Positions 34,012 to 43,096 of a stretch of 64,000 nt of DNA are shown piece after piece. The notes beneath the pieces were generated by a model that was not told the DNA's origin, did no database searches, and saw only the letters and a list, made by a program, of their open reading frames with translations. Source of the DNA: Clostridium isatidis (GTDB lineage: Bacteria; Bacillota; Clostridia; Clostridiales; Clostridiaceae). Numbering within the stretch: the stretch's first letter is position 1; every line of letters begins with the position of its first letter. The position numbers and the translations under genes are program-made. The stretch is taken from the NCBI RefSeq assembly GCF_002285495.1, contig NZ_CP016786.1:1316001-1380000 (forward strand), given 5' to 3'.

Positions 34012-34344
34012 TTATATTTTCCTATTAAAAAAACTATTTATCTTTTTATTGTTTTCATAAGCCTTATTCGCATTTCTAATTGTATGAATTTTTCTAATTT
34101 CTTCTTTTACTTTTGCTTGTTCTTCTTCTATAGTTACTTTTAATTTTCTATCAAGATCTAACAAGCCTTTAGAAATATATATTTCTTTTATTAGCTCTAA
34201 ATTTGTATTTTTTTCATCAATTAGCTCAGTTATTATTTTTTCTCTTTTATCCATAAGAGAGTTAAAGTCAACATCTTTATTACTAATATTTTTGATTATA
34301 AATTCTGTTATTTTTTTATACTCTTCTAATTTATTTTCCAACAT
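34012..34344 (-). CDS. fliT: FliT-like flagellar chaperone
   Basis: A 110-residue, highly charged, all-helical protein encoded 4 bp after fliD. Position, size and helical character match FliT, the export chaperone of the filament cap protein FliD. Sequence motifs are weak in this family, as seen here (DKREKIITELIDEK, EEEQAKVKEEIRKIHTIRNANKAYENN). It could alternatively be an uncharacterised helical protein of the operon. It is the last gene of the late flagellar operon. Confidence 0.65.
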   Translation of the reverse strand: MLENKLEEYKKITEFIIKNISNKDVDFNSLMDKREKIITELIDEKNTNLELIKEIYISKGLLDLDRKLKVTIEEEQAKVKEEIRKIHTIRNANKAYENNKKINSFFNRKI

Positions 34345-34348
34345 AATT

Positions 34349-36433
34349 TTATACCATTCCTAATTGTTGTAACAAATAACTTTGCTGTGAATTTAATTTA
34401 TTCATCATTGTCTCTAGAGTTGCATATTTTGAATATAAGGCTTGCTCCCTTTTAGCAAAATTAATTTCCATATCTTTCATTTTTCTTTCATATTCTTCAA
34501 TAGATTTTGTTAAAGTATTATTATAAGCTGTAACAGTTCCTTCATATCCTACTTTCTTTAAAAAGTTAGAATTTGAAGATATAGTCTCATTATATAGAAC
34601 ATCTTTTATTCTATTCAATATTCCAGTTTTATTGTACTTATCGCTTGGTGACATAGACTCATCTTTCGGTGATGATTTAACAAATAAATTCATTACTTCT
34701 TCAGAATTTTCCTCTAAAGCTTTTATCAATGTATTTTCATCTATTGTAAAAGTACCATTTTTTGTTCCTTGATAGTCTTTAACGGATACTATTCCTATCT
34801 TTTCTAAATTAATATTTGATCCATCAACTATGGTTCTCATAGAATTTTTTAAGCTGTTGACAATTCTGGTTAAATCTGAATCTCTACTTAACTGACCTCT
34901 TTCTACTCTTTCATTCCAAAGCTTAATTTCATTTTCTGACATTTCTTTTTTCTGATCTGATGTTAAAGGCATAAAACTTCTATCTCTTTTTTCAGTTGTT
35001 AATTTATTTAGCTTTTCAATTAAAGTATTATAATCATTAATAAACTTTACTATTTTATCTTTTATTTCCGTAACATCTGTCTTCCCAGTAATTTTTATAT
35101 CTTCGTTTTCTGGGATTTCTTCAGTAAATTTAAAAGTCACTCCATCTAATGTTACATTATTAGATATTCCTTTATGAGTGTAAATACCACCTTTACCGTT
35201 AGTAAATACTATTTCTGCATCTTGTCCACCTTCAGAAATTTTATAGGTCCCTTCTAATAATTGGATATCTATTTGAGCTTTCTCTCCAGTATTATTTGAA
35301 ATAAATCTTAATTGTGTCCCATTATCTTCAACAACTATATTTAAGTTCTGATCCTTTGAGACCTTATTCAAATAATCTACAGTAGTCATTTCACCTTTTA
35401 AAGATAAATCTATTAATACACCATTAATTGTAATTTTCTTATTTTCAATTTCTGATAAATTAAAAGTTTTTTCAGCCTTTACTTTATCAAGTCCAGGGAT
35501 AAAATCTTCGTTAATTTTATTATTCACACTTATACTAATTTCGTCAATATTTCCAAGTGTTGTACTTTCAAATATTATCTTATTCCCCTCTTCATTATCC
35601 TCTTCATTCTCCTCTATGGAAACTTTCAAATTATAGCCTTTTAATTTTTCATTTAAAACTTTTTCTAATTTACCTTCATCAATTTTACCTTCTTCATTCT
35701 TGAAATCACTACTATTTAAAGTTATTTTTTTATCTTCATCCCCATTAATAACTATAGTTATTACATCATCTTCGAAATCGGAAACTTTAAATCCAGTAAT
35801 CTTAGCTGCTGTTGGGTCAGCATATTTTTTAGGATTAATTACCTCAAGAGCACTGGTATTTGCAGTTCCTCCAACTGTAAAAATACTATCTTTTCCTAAA
35901 ATTGTAGACTCTAAAATATATCCACTTGCATTAGAATCTTTGTCCCCTGCAAAATTAGTATAAGTTGCTTTTACATTAATACCAGCTTTTTTTAGTTGAT
36001 TAGTTAAGTTGGCAGCTTTCTCTTTTTCAGTACCACCAGATAATTCAAATTCTATACCATTAATAGTAATTTTATTATCTATAATTTGACTTGATGGAAC
36101 AGAAATTTTTGATGCCTTTGCTATATGTCCAGTAATAGTATAATTTTCTGGTTTTGCTTCTCCGCTAGCTGTAATTATTACACTATTACTTGAAGACGTA
36201 AATTTAGTAGTAGCCCAATTTTTATTTAATAATAAACTATCAGCGTTTAATATATCAAAGTATTTATTATAAAGTTCTCTAGTTTCCTTTATAACATCCC
36301 TATAAAGTTTTTGCTTTATTTCTAATATTTCCTTTTGTTGACCCTTTTGATCAATTTTCACCCTATAAGGTTTCATAGATGCTTTTATTACTTCATCTAT
36401 ATCTAAACCTGTTGCTAATCCAGTTATTCTCAT
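34349..36433 (-). CDS. fliD: Flagellar filament cap protein FliD
   Basis: A 694-residue protein. The N-terminus MRITGLATGLDIDEVIKA continues with a helical stretch (KQKLYRDVIKETRELYNKYFDIL). The C-terminus has KSIEEYERKMKDMEINFAKREQALYSKYATLETMMNKLNSQQSYL in outline, the FliD C-terminal coiled coil. The middle is a long beta-rich exposed region, making the protein longer than the roughly 500 residues common in Bacillus. FliD caps the filament tip and folds flagellin. A GGAGGTGG site precedes the ATG. Confidence 0.94.
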   Translation of the reverse strand: MRITGLATGLDIDEVIKASMKPYRVKIDQKGQQKEILEIKQKLYRDVIKETRELYNKYFDILNADSLLLNKNWATTKFTSSSNSVIITASGEAKPENYTITGHIAKASKISVPSSQIIDNKITINGIEFELSGGTEKEKAANLTNQLKKAGINVKATYTNFAGDKDSNASGYILESTILGKDSIFTVGGTANTSALEVINPKKYADPTAAKITGFKVSDFEDDVITIVINGDEDKKITLNSSDFKNEEGKIDEGKLEKVLNEKLKGYNLKVSIEENEEDNEEGNKIIFESTTLGNIDEISISVNNKINEDFIPGLDKVKAEKTFNLSEIENKKITINGVLIDLSLKGEMTTVDYLNKVSKDQNLNIVVEDNGTQLRFISNNTGEKAQIDIQLLEGTYKISEGGQDAEIVFTNGKGGIYTHKGISNNVTLDGVTFKFTEEIPENEDIKITGKTDVTEIKDKIVKFINDYNTLIEKLNKLTTEKRDRSFMPLTSDQKKEMSENEIKLWNERVERGQLSRDSDLTRIVNSLKNSMRTIVDGSNINLEKIGIVSVKDYQGTKNGTFTIDENTLIKALEENSEEVMNLFVKSSPKDESMSPSDKYNKTGILNRIKDVLYNETISSNSNFLKKVGYEGTVTAYNNTLTKSIEEYERKMKDMEINFAKREQALYSKYATLETMMNKLNSQQSYLLQQLGMV

Positions 36434-36465
36434 TTAGCCACCTCCAGTTTTTAGTTTTTTAAATA

Positions 36466-36852
36466 TTATCTTCTCATTCCCTTAGATCTTTCATAAGCTT
36501 CATGCCATGTATTTCTAACTTCTTCTATAACAGGAATAAGCTCGTCCATCATTTTTAGATCTTTCTTTAAATTTATTTCAAACAATCTATTTTTTATAAA
36601 ATCATATACACTATAAAGTTGTTTTGCCCATTCTCCTGCACTTGTATCTAAAGTTATCATTAATTCAGTAAATATATCTTGAACTTTAATTAAGTTCTTA
36701 TGACTTTCCTTAATATCCTTATCTTCCAAAGCTTGTCTTGCCATTTTGGAGAATCTAACTGCACCATCTACCAGCATTAAAAGTAATTGTTCCTTTGGAG
36801 CAAAATTCACACTATTATTTTTATATGCATTTAGTGCATTACTACCATACAT
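36466..36852 (-). CDS. fliS: Flagellin export chaperone FliS
   Basis: A 128-residue helical protein beginning MYGSNALNAYKNNSV, with PKEQLLLMLVDGAVRFSKMARQALEDKD, the standard FliS signature. FliS binds the C-terminal helices of flagellin before export. In B. subtilis it also takes part in the FliW-flagellin-CsrA checkpoint. It precedes fliD by 32 bp and has a strong AGGAGG. Confidence 0.94.
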   Translation of the reverse strand: MYGSNALNAYKNNSVNFAPKEQLLLMLVDGAVRFSKMARQALEDKDIKESHKNLIKVQDIFTELMITLDTSAGEWAKQLYSVYDFIKNRLFEINLKKDLKMMDELIPVIEEVRNTWHEAYERSKGMRR

Positions 36853-36864
36853 TCTCTATTCCTC

Positions 36865-37161
36865 CTATTTTTTAATATCTATAAAAGCGCCATGTTCTAT
36901 AGTATTAAAATCTTTTTCTGCATTTAAAATTATTTCTGCTTCTTTTTCTTTTGTTTTAGTAGCTTTAATTATAATTTTATTTTTTCGTTTCTTTATCTTA
37001 TCTTTTTCTTCTTTAATATATTCATTAAAGCTTTTATCTTTATTTTTTTCGCTATCTTTATAAATCTTGATTTTTGCCTTTCTATGAACCTTATGATCTT
37101 TTGTTTTTTCATATACTTCTCTTCTTATATCCGTATCAATTTTATTTAAATATAGATTCAT
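36865..37161 (-). CDS. Unknown basic protein between flaG and fliS
   Basis: I do not recognise this gene. From the ATG at 37159-37161 (AGGTG upstream; a GTG three codons earlier is less likely) it encodes 98 residues. The centre is extremely lysine-rich (KAKIKIYKDSEKNKDKS, KEEKDKIKKRKNKIIIKATK), and there is no membrane segment or signal peptide. It is tightly packed: 14 bp from flaG and 12 bp from fliS. This implies coordinated translation with late flagellar proteins. The predicted charge would allow RNA, membrane or acidic-protein contact, but no function can be assigned. Confidence 0.75.
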   Translation of the reverse strand: MNLYLNKIDTDIRREVYEKTKDHKVHRKAKIKIYKDSEKNKDKSFNEYIKEEKDKIKKRKNKIIIKATKTKEKEAEIILNAEKDFNTIEHGAFIDIKK

Positions 37162-37175
37162 AGTTTTCACCTACT

Positions 37176-37523
37176 TTAAGCTTTACTATCAACGATTATA
37201 CCAGCCATTTCACACATCTTAGCAACTAAGTCTAATATTTTTTCTGGTGGATATTCCATAATAACTTCTTTTGTATCTCTGTTAATTACTTTCACCATAA
37301 TATCACCTAATTTTTTATGGACTGAATATTCCACAAAAGTATTTTCCACCTTTAATAAATCATTTAACTTATTTATTGCTTTATCTAAATCTTCTTTCTT
37401 AAAATCTTTATCTCTATTAATATCCTTTGCTACATCCCTGTTTTCTGAAGATTGATTTACTTCAGCTACTTTTGCTACATTTAGGTTAACTTGTCCTCCT
37501 TGACTTTTAACCATTATATCCAT
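37176..37523 (-). CDS. flaG: Flagellar protein FlaG
   Basis: A 115-residue protein. Its C-terminal half matches the FlaG family: NTFVEYSVHKKLGDIMVKVINRDTKEVIMEYPPEKILDLVAKM in outline, with the conserved REIPPE-like stretch here as EYPPEKILD. FlaG influences filament length in some bacteria. The ATG at 37521-37523 follows GGGGGTG. It lies 92 bp after csrA across an A+T repeat and a small hairpin. Confidence 0.87.
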   Translation of the reverse strand: MDIMVKSQGGQVNLNVAKVAEVNQSSENRDVAKDINRDKDFKKEDLDKAINKLNDLLKVENTFVEYSVHKKLGDIMVKVINRDTKEVIMEYPPEKILDLVAKMCEMAGIIVDSKA

Positions 37524-37534
37524 TTTCGCACCCC

Positions 37535-37600
37535 CTTAATTACAATTCATAATTCAAAATGAATAATTTATAATTATGGATGAAACTCATAAAGAGTTTC
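37535..37600. repeat. A+T-rich repeat and small hairpin between csrA and flaG
   Basis: The left part has repeated AATTCATAATTC/ATGAATAATTTATAATTATG units resembling other spacers in this window. The right part has a perfect 7-bp hairpin GAAACTC-ATAAA-GAGTTTC (37582-37588 with 37594-37600). No T-run follows on the minus strand, so read-through into flaG is expected. Confidence 0.6.
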
Positions 37601-37615
37601 TAGGTAAACTTTATA

Positions 37616-37840
37616 TTATTTTTTACCTAGATTTTTAAGTATATCTATATTAACCTTCATCTTCGTTGCTTCTTTATTTTCTTTTTGAACTTCTTCATAT
37701 AATTCTTTTCTAAGGATAGTCATTTCTTTAGGTGCATCTATCGCTAATTTAACACTACCGTCTTCAATTTTTGATATAGATATTTCAATATTATCACCTA
37801 TTAAAATTGTTTCACCTTTTTTTCTAGTTATAACTAACAA
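37616..37840 (-). CDS. csrA: Carbon storage/flagellin translation regulator CsrA
   Basis: CsrA binds GGA motifs in mRNA leaders and blocks translation. The family normally starts [10 protein letters not shown]. That position here is a TTG at 37838-37840 with GGGGTG five bases upstream, giving 74 residues. The seven upstream codons from another TTG are rejected. Motifs [19 protein letters not shown] and [20 protein letters not shown] include the conserved RNA-binding Arg region. It sits between fliW and flaG, and the flagellin leaders carry matching sites. Confidence 0.94.
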   Translation of the reverse strand: MLVITRKKGETILIGDNIEISISKIEDGSVKLAIDAPKEMTILRKELYEEVQKENKEATKMKVNIDILKNLGKK

Positions 37841-37963
37841 ACCAACACCCCGCTTTAACAATTAATAATTCCCAGTTGACAATTTAGATAAGAATGCTAG
37901 AAATTTTTATTAAAACATATTCTTATATTTAGCTTTGCTTAACTTTTCTTTAATTGTTAACTG

Positions 37964-38389
37964 TTAATTTGTAAAAATTTTTTCTCTTATATTATATTTT
38001 TCTTTATCTAGTATATATTGTTGCCCTTTTTTTTCGTTTATATTTATTACCAAAGGTGCTTTCAGGTTTGCTGTTATATTTTCTACTTTGCTATCTAATT
38101 TTACAATTGAATAAAGTAAAACTTCATTTTGATTTTTAATATTTAAAGTTTCTATTATTTCATTACTTAATTCTATCTCATAATCTTCTTTCACAGCAAA
38201 AGGTGAAATTATAACAAATCCAAGTTCTGCATCTTCGACAGATTGCATTATTTTGAAAGGGCTCTCCTCATCAACTTCTTTAATAATATATTTTTTTAGT
38301 TCATCAAAACCTGGTATTCCCTTTTCAAAATATATAATTTCATTTTCTTCATATATCATTTTCCCATGTACTGGTGATATTATTTCCAT
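37964..38389 (-). CDS. fliW: Flagellar assembly factor FliW
   Basis: A 141-residue protein with IIYFEKGIPGFDELKKYII, SVEDAELGFVIISPF and LNIKNQNEVLLYSIV, the FliW family pattern. FliW binds CsrA and antagonises it, or binds flagellin. This forms the homeostatic switch that couples flagellin secretion to translation. Its ribosome site (TAGGAG) overlaps the flgL stop. It is followed by csrA after a 123-bp spacer (to the preferred csrA start) that contains AATTAACAGTTAACAATT-type repeats. Confidence 0.95.
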   Translation of the reverse strand: MEIISPVHGKMIYEENEIIYFEKGIPGFDELKKYIIKEVDEESPFKIMQSVEDAELGFVIISPFAVKEDYEIELSNEIIETLNIKNQNEVLLYSIVKLDSKVENITANLKAPLVININEKKGQQYILDKEKYNIREKIFTN

Positions 38390-38400
38390 ATTATCTACTC

Positions 38401-39372
38401 CTATCTTAGGAAATCTAAAAGTGTTGGTTGAATTATTCTTGCGCTAACTTGAAGTGATGCCATATATACTGTCTGCGCAACTGATGCTTCTATAGTTTTT
38501 TCAGCAAAATCAATATCTTCAGTCTTTGATAATACATCTTTTAAATTTAAGATTTGATCTTCATTTTGGGTTGCTGCTGCTTCCATTCTATTTTGTTTAG
38601 CTCCAACCTCAGACATAATCTTCAATAAATTGGATATAGTAGAATCCATTTGACTTAATAAATTTCCTGTAACTTCGGAAGAATCTTCTGAATCAAGTGA
38701 ATTCGTAATGTCTGTTAATAAATTCATTACATTTACTTTATTTGCTCCCTCACCAAATTCTAAAATTTCTGTTGAACTAACATTATACTTCATTGTTACA
38801 CCTTGCGAAATTTCAACTATAAGACCTGAAGCAAGCATTTCCATTTCATTACTTGTAGATGGATCTGCTATTATGGTACCATCGGAAGAAGAATAATATA
38901 ATTTATTATTTCCTGTTGTCCCATCAGCCTGTACTGCCACTGGTTTACTATTAACCTTTGTTCCACCAAATATATATTTACCATCAAAATTAGTATTTAA
39001 TATTTGAGCTATTTCATTCACTTTTTCATTAATTTCATCTTTGATAGCTTTCTTCTCATCACTACCATAAGCAGCATTTCCTCCAGCAACCATTAATTCC
39101 CTAATTCTTTGAAAACTTTTTTCTAGTTGTTGAAGGGCTGTATCTGTTGTATCTAGCCAGTTTGTAGTATCTTTAATATTTTCATTATATTGAATAGCTG
39201 CTTTTATATCACTGCTTAACTGCATACTTCTTGCTGCTTTATAAGGATTGTCTGAAGGTCTGCTTATTTCTTTACCTGATGATAACTGGTTATTTATCTT
39301 TTTTAAATTATTTTGATTTCTATTTAAATCCCTTAAAAAGCTTTTACTCAGCATTGAATTTGTTACTCTCAT
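38401..39372 (-). CDS. flgL: Hook-filament junction protein FlgL
   Basis: A 323-residue flagellin-like junction protein. The N-terminus is MRVTNSMLSKSFLRDLNRNQNNL with QLSSGKEISRPSDNPYKAA, and the C-terminus has KTEDIDFAEKTIEASVAQTVYMASLQVSARI. It links hook and filament together with FlgK. Encoded 12 bp after flgK; strong GGAGGGG site. Full length. Confidence 0.95.
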   Translation of the reverse strand: MRVTNSMLSKSFLRDLNRNQNNLKKINNQLSSGKEISRPSDNPYKAARSMQLSSDIKAAIQYNENIKDTTNWLDTTDTALQQLEKSFQRIRELMVAGGNAAYGSDEKKAIKDEINEKVNEIAQILNTNFDGKYIFGGTKVNSKPVAVQADGTTGNNKLYYSSSDGTIIADPSTSNEMEMLASGLIVEISQGVTMKYNVSSTEILEFGEGANKVNVMNLLTDITNSLDSEDSSEVTGNLLSQMDSTISNLLKIMSEVGAKQNRMEAAATQNEDQILNLKDVLSKTEDIDFAEKTIEASVAQTVYMASLQVSARIIQPTLLDFLR

Positions 39373-39384
39373 TTAATTCCCCTC

Positions 39385-41139
39385 CTATCTTCTTAATCCA
39401 TTTATTACAACTTCTAAAAGTTCATCTATTGTTGCAATTATCTTTGCATTTGCATTATAAGCATGTTGGAATTGAATTAAATTTGCCATTTCCTCATCTA
39501 AGGAAACTCCTGAAACTGATGCTCTAGTTTCTTCAATACTATACAATAAATCTTCTTGATTTATTACCATTCTTGTTGCTTCTTGAGTTTGAACCCCTAT
39601 CCTATCGATAGTGTCTTTAAAATAGGAATCTAAACTCATACCATCTTTAGAATTAATTAATCCAAGTCCATCTTCTTTTAAGTTTCCATCTAGTAATTGT
39701 AATCTAGTTTTTACTGATTCATTTATATCTTGAATTCTAAGTTTTCCATTTCTTAGTTGTGCTATTGCTAAAGCCCTTGTTCCATCTCCTTCACCTGAAT
39801 CCTCTGTCTTACCTGCCTTAATCTTCATTACGTCATTTAATATTTCCTCATTTATAGTAATATTTTTAGCTGAAATTTTTTCTTCTGCTAATAAGGTATC
39901 TCCAATATTGTCAAGATTACCCGAAGCATCATATTTAGCAACATCTTTATTTACAAAGAAAGGCAATGTGTCTTCAGAAGCATCTGCTTTTCCACTATGA
40001 ATACCATTTACCGCTAATGCTATTGCCTTGGCTAATTTATCGAGTTGATTCATATAATCTTGTATATCTTTTTGAACTGAATATAGACCATTGACACTAC
40101 CTGCAGATGGTTCAAATAACATAAGATGTTCAAATGATACAGTATCTCCATCTTTTATTGGATGACCGTCTCCCCTTATAGCTTGCCCATCTTTATTGGA
40201 CCAAATAATTCTCTTACTTAATATTTCTTCAGCTTTAGCCTCATTAATTCCTGTAATTTTTAATGTTTGCTTATTACTTTCACTGCTCATATCTCCATTT
40301 TTGTAATAAGTCACTATAAATGTTGTACCTGAAGGATCACTTTCATCTTTATCCACACTAGTTATATAAGAAAATCTAGCAACATCTCCATTAGGACTGG
40401 AATTAACTAATAGATTTGACTTTACCTTTCCTGTATCTGTTGGTTTTAAATTTATACCGTTAAACTCTTCCCTTTCAACTACAATACCAAATTTACTGCT
40501 TAACTCATCTATAAGTAAGTCTCTTTTATCCATTAAGTCATTTGGTGTATTACGAGATACCGTTACATTAATTATTTCTTGATTTACCCTATCTAATTGA
40601 TTTAAAAGACTATTAATACTCGTAACTGTATGTCTTAACTGATCTTGTGCATTTAACTGCAAGGCTTCTAACTGTCTATAAGTTGAATTTAATGCATCTG
40701 TTAAAGCTAAAGTTTTTTGTGCAACCACTGTTCTTGAGTTTGAACTATTAGGCTGCTTAGAAAGTTCTTGGAAAGCATCAAAAAAACTTCCTATTAGACT
40801 TGATAAACCTGTATCAGATGGTTCATTAAGTATACTTTCTACTTCATATAGAAAGTTTTCTCTAACTTGGTACTTTCCTAAAATAGAAGTTTCATTTCTT
40901 ACTTGATAGTCTAAAAATGTATCTCTTATTCTTTCAATTGTACTTATTTGTGCGCCAGTACCTATTTGACCAACTCCACTTTCAGAAGTATAAGGTGTTG
41001 ACGTAACAATATTAGCTCTTTGCCTTGAATATCCTACAGTATTGGCATTTGCAATATTATGTGATGTTACATCAATACTTTTTTGCTGAACTGACATTCC
41101 TCTTTTAGCTATATTAAATGTTGAAAATAATCCTGACAC
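39385..41139 (-). CDS. flgK: Hook-filament junction protein FlgK
   Basis: A 584-residue protein. The N-terminus SGLFSTFNIAKRGMSVQQ with TSHNIANANTVGYSRQRA is diagnostic. The C-terminus holds VSLDEEMANLIQFQHAYNANAKIIATIDELLE. The start codon is GTG (41137-41139) after GGGGGT. FlgK forms the first junction ring on the hook and is exported late, after FliK has switched the export gate. Normal length. Confidence 0.95.
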   Translation of the reverse strand: MSGLFSTFNIAKRGMSVQQKSIDVTSHNIANANTVGYSRQRANIVTSTPYTSESGVGQIGTGAQISTIERIRDTFLDYQVRNETSILGKYQVRENFLYEVESILNEPSDTGLSSLIGSFFDAFQELSKQPNSSNSRTVVAQKTLALTDALNSTYRQLEALQLNAQDQLRHTVTSINSLLNQLDRVNQEIINVTVSRNTPNDLMDKRDLLIDELSSKFGIVVEREEFNGINLKPTDTGKVKSNLLVNSSPNGDVARFSYITSVDKDESDPSGTTFIVTYYKNGDMSSESNKQTLKITGINEAKAEEILSKRIIWSNKDGQAIRGDGHPIKDGDTVSFEHLMLFEPSAGSVNGLYSVQKDIQDYMNQLDKLAKAIALAVNGIHSGKADASEDTLPFFVNKDVAKYDASGNLDNIGDTLLAEEKISAKNITINEEILNDVMKIKAGKTEDSGEGDGTRALAIAQLRNGKLRIQDINESVKTRLQLLDGNLKEDGLGLINSKDGMSLDSYFKDTIDRIGVQTQEATRMVINQEDLLYSIEETRASVSGVSLDEEMANLIQFQHAYNANAKIIATIDELLEVVINGLRR

Positions 41140-41153
41140 TTTTTACCCCCTGC

Positions 41154-41564
41154 TTATCTTTTAATATTTCCATAGGAATTATACGTTGTTACATTTCTCT
41201 TTGGATTTATTAAACTAAGAATTTTATTTGTAAAACTCAATTGTTGTTTTATTAATATTTCGTTAGTATCTTTTTGAAGCTTAATTTCATTTAGTAATTT
41301 TTGAATTCTTCTATATATTTCATCCAATTCCTTATCTTGAGAATTTATAACAACATCACTAATTGAGTTGTTTCCTAACAACTTTCTTCTTTTAACTTCA
41401 GTTTCTGCTACATCTTTGTTTTTTGATATTATATCTTCCACTATAGATTCTAAAGCATAAATTTCCTTTTTAATGGTTAATTCATATTGTTTATCAAGTA
41501 AATCTAATAAACCTTTTAATTCTCGTTCTTCTTCAATAAGAATTTTCTTTAATTCTTCTACCAT
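41154..41564 (-). CDS. flgN: Flagellar chaperone FlgN
   Basis: A 136-residue helical protein with a leucine-rich N-terminus (EELKKILIEEERELKGLLDLLDKQYELTIKKEIYALE in outline), as in FlgN, the export chaperone for FlgK and FlgL. It is placed exactly between flgM and flgK with 4-bp and 14-bp spacings. Sequence conservation in FlgN is limited; context makes the call secure. Confidence 0.88.
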   Translation of the reverse strand: MVEELKKILIEEERELKGLLDLLDKQYELTIKKEIYALESIVEDIISKNKDVAETEVKRRKLLGNNSISDVVINSQDKELDEIYRRIQKLLNEIKLQKDTNEILIKQQLSFTNKILSLINPKRNVTTYNSYGNIKR

Positions 41565-41568
41565 ACTA

Positions 41569-41841
41569 TTATTTTCCTCTCATAGTATCTAATAGACTTT
41601 GCGCCAAAAGTCTTCCGTTTATATCATAAGTACCATTTTGAAGCTTGTTTTTAATTTCTAATACTTTTTGACTGTTGTCAAATGCACTCTCATCTATGGC
41701 ATAATTTTTTAATATCTTTGCTTCCTGAGACAATTCTATTCTATCAGACACTTCTCTTTTTTCTAATTTACTTATTTTATTAGAAGAAACCCTATTATAT
41801 TGATTTATTCCGCTCGTATATCCTATTCCTTTAATGTTCAT
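41569..41841 (-). CDS. flgM: Anti-sigma-28 factor FlgM
   Basis: A 90-residue protein. The C-terminal half SDRIELSQEAKILKNYA plus QKVLEIKNKLQNGTYDINGRLLAQSLLD is the FlgM signature that binds and inhibits sigma-28. Its secretion after hook completion releases sigma-28 for flagellin transcription. It is the first gene of the late operon, preceded by AGGAGG and a good sigma-A promoter (41865-41893). The sigma-28 gene itself is not in the window. Confidence 0.93.
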   Translation of the reverse strand: MNIKGIGYTSGINQYNRVSSNKISKLEKREVSDRIELSQEAKILKNYAIDESAFDNSQKVLEIKNKLQNGTYDINGRLLAQSLLDTMRGK

Positions 41842-41864
41842 AGCTACCTCCTAATAATTTCTTC

Positions 41865-41893
41865 TTTATATTCTTATTTTCGTATTTTATCAA
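41865..41893 (-). promoter_or_regulatory. Sigma-A promoter of the flgM operon
   Basis: On the minus strand: TTGATA (41888-41893), 17 bp, TATAAA (41865-41870), each one base off consensus, ending 23 bp before the flgM ATG. A weaker sigma-28-like TAAA-N15-TACGAAAA overlaps it. Dual control is therefore possible, but the sigma-A reading is stronger. Confidence 0.6.
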
Positions 41894-41913
41894 TATAAGT
41901 TTATAGATTAAAT

Positions 41914-41943
41914 AAAAAAAAGATTAAGCAATAAACTTAATCT
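41914..41943 (-). terminator. Terminator at the end of the chemotaxis/fliY operon
   Basis: An 8-bp stem AGATTAAG/CTTAATCT (41921-41928 with 41936-41943) is followed on the minus strand by eight T. It begins 10 bp after the fliY stop. It separates the che operon from the flgM operon. Confidence 0.85.
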
Positions 41944-41953
41944 GTTTTAATAC

Positions 41954-43096
41954 TTAATCTTTTAAAGACTTTATTCTTTCAGCACTACTTACAATGCTAG
42001 TTATCCTTACACCAAAGTTTTCATCTACTACCACAACTTCACCAAAAGCTATCTTTTTGCCATTTACCAATATCTCAACTGGTTCTTCTGCTAATTTATC
42101 TAATTCAATTAATGAACCTGTACTTAAATCTAATATTTCTTTTATGCTTTTCTGGGTTCTTCCTAACACTACAGAAATATTTAAAGGTACATCTAATATT
42201 AAATCAAGATTTCTATGGGATTCACCAACAGTACCTTGTTTAAGCTCTCCAAAACTAGCTTTATGTACTTCAACAGGCTTTTCATCTTTTCTTGCGCTTC
42301 TCTCTTCCCTACTCTCTTCTTGAATTTCAATAGGTTTTTCATATATTTCAGTAGATTTATTATAAACTTCGGTTTTTTCTGGCTCTGTATGATTTTCTGT
42401 AGTAATTGCAGCTTCTTCTTGTTCCTCTCCAGTCATTATTGCCACTATTTTCTTTCCTGTTTCTATAGGTAAAATCTGCATCATACTAGAATTTAATAAA
42501 CCTTCAATTGTTAAATCAAATTTAACCTCAATTATAGGATCGTCTTCTGGAATTTCTTCTGTTATGCTTTCAGTTATTGATTTCCATATTTTTGACTTTG
42601 GAGGAGAAATATTAACTTCCCTTGAAAACATGGTTGCCATTGAGGTTGCTGCTGATCCTATCATTTGGTTCATTGCTTCTTGCACAGCACTAATTTCAAG
42701 TTCTGATAATTCGGTACTATTTACATTACCATCTCCACCCATCATTAAATTGGCTATAACTGCTGCATCATTTGTTTGCATGATCAAAATATTTCGTCCC
42801 ATAATACCCGAAGTATATTCAACATCCAAAATAATATTTGGATATTTAAAGCTTTCCTTAATTTCCCTTAAGGTTGTTACTTTAACTCTTGGTGTTGTTA
42901 TATTTACTTGCTTATTAGTAAGTTGATAAAGAGCCGTTGATGCTGAACCCATTGATATATTTCCAATTTCTCCAAGTAAATCTTTTTCTATATCTGATAT
43001 TATTTCAGGTTCATTGTTTTCCACATTACCTCCCACATTACCGTTAAGCAATGAATCTATTTCTTCCTGGGTTAAAAAACCGTTACTCAATCTCAA
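41954..43096 (-). CDS. fliY: Flagellar motor switch phosphatase FliY (FliN-type)
   Basis: A 380-residue protein. The N-terminal peptide FLTQEEIDSLLNG is the CheY-P binding, FliM-like tag. Two CheC-type phosphatase elements follow, LLGEIGNISMGSASTAL and AVQEAMNQMIGSAATSMATM. A charged linker (about 225-290) leads to a C-terminal SpoA/FliN domain (LDLILDVPLNISVVLGRTQKSIKEIL). It forms the C-ring and dephosphorylates CheY-P. The start is TTG at 43096 (or TTG at 43090), after AAGGA, overlapping the fliM end by 14 bp. Confidence 0.94.
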   Translation of the reverse strand: MRLSNGFLTQEEIDSLLNGNVGGNVENNEPEIISDIEKDLLGEIGNISMGSASTALYQLTNKQVNITTPRVKVTTLREIKESFKYPNIILDVEYTSGIMGRNILIMQTNDAAVIANLMMGGDGNVNSTELSELEISAVQEAMNQMIGSAATSMATMFSREVNISPPKSKIWKSITESITEEIPEDDPIIEVKFDLTIEGLLNSSMMQILPIETGKKIVAIMTGEEQEEAAITTENHTEPEKTEVYNKSTEIYEKPIEIQEESREERSARKDEKPVEVHKASFGELKQGTVGESHRNLDLILDVPLNISVVLGRTQKSIKEILDLSTGSLIELDKLAEEPVEILVNGKKIAFGEVVVVDENFGVRITSIVSSAERIKSLKD

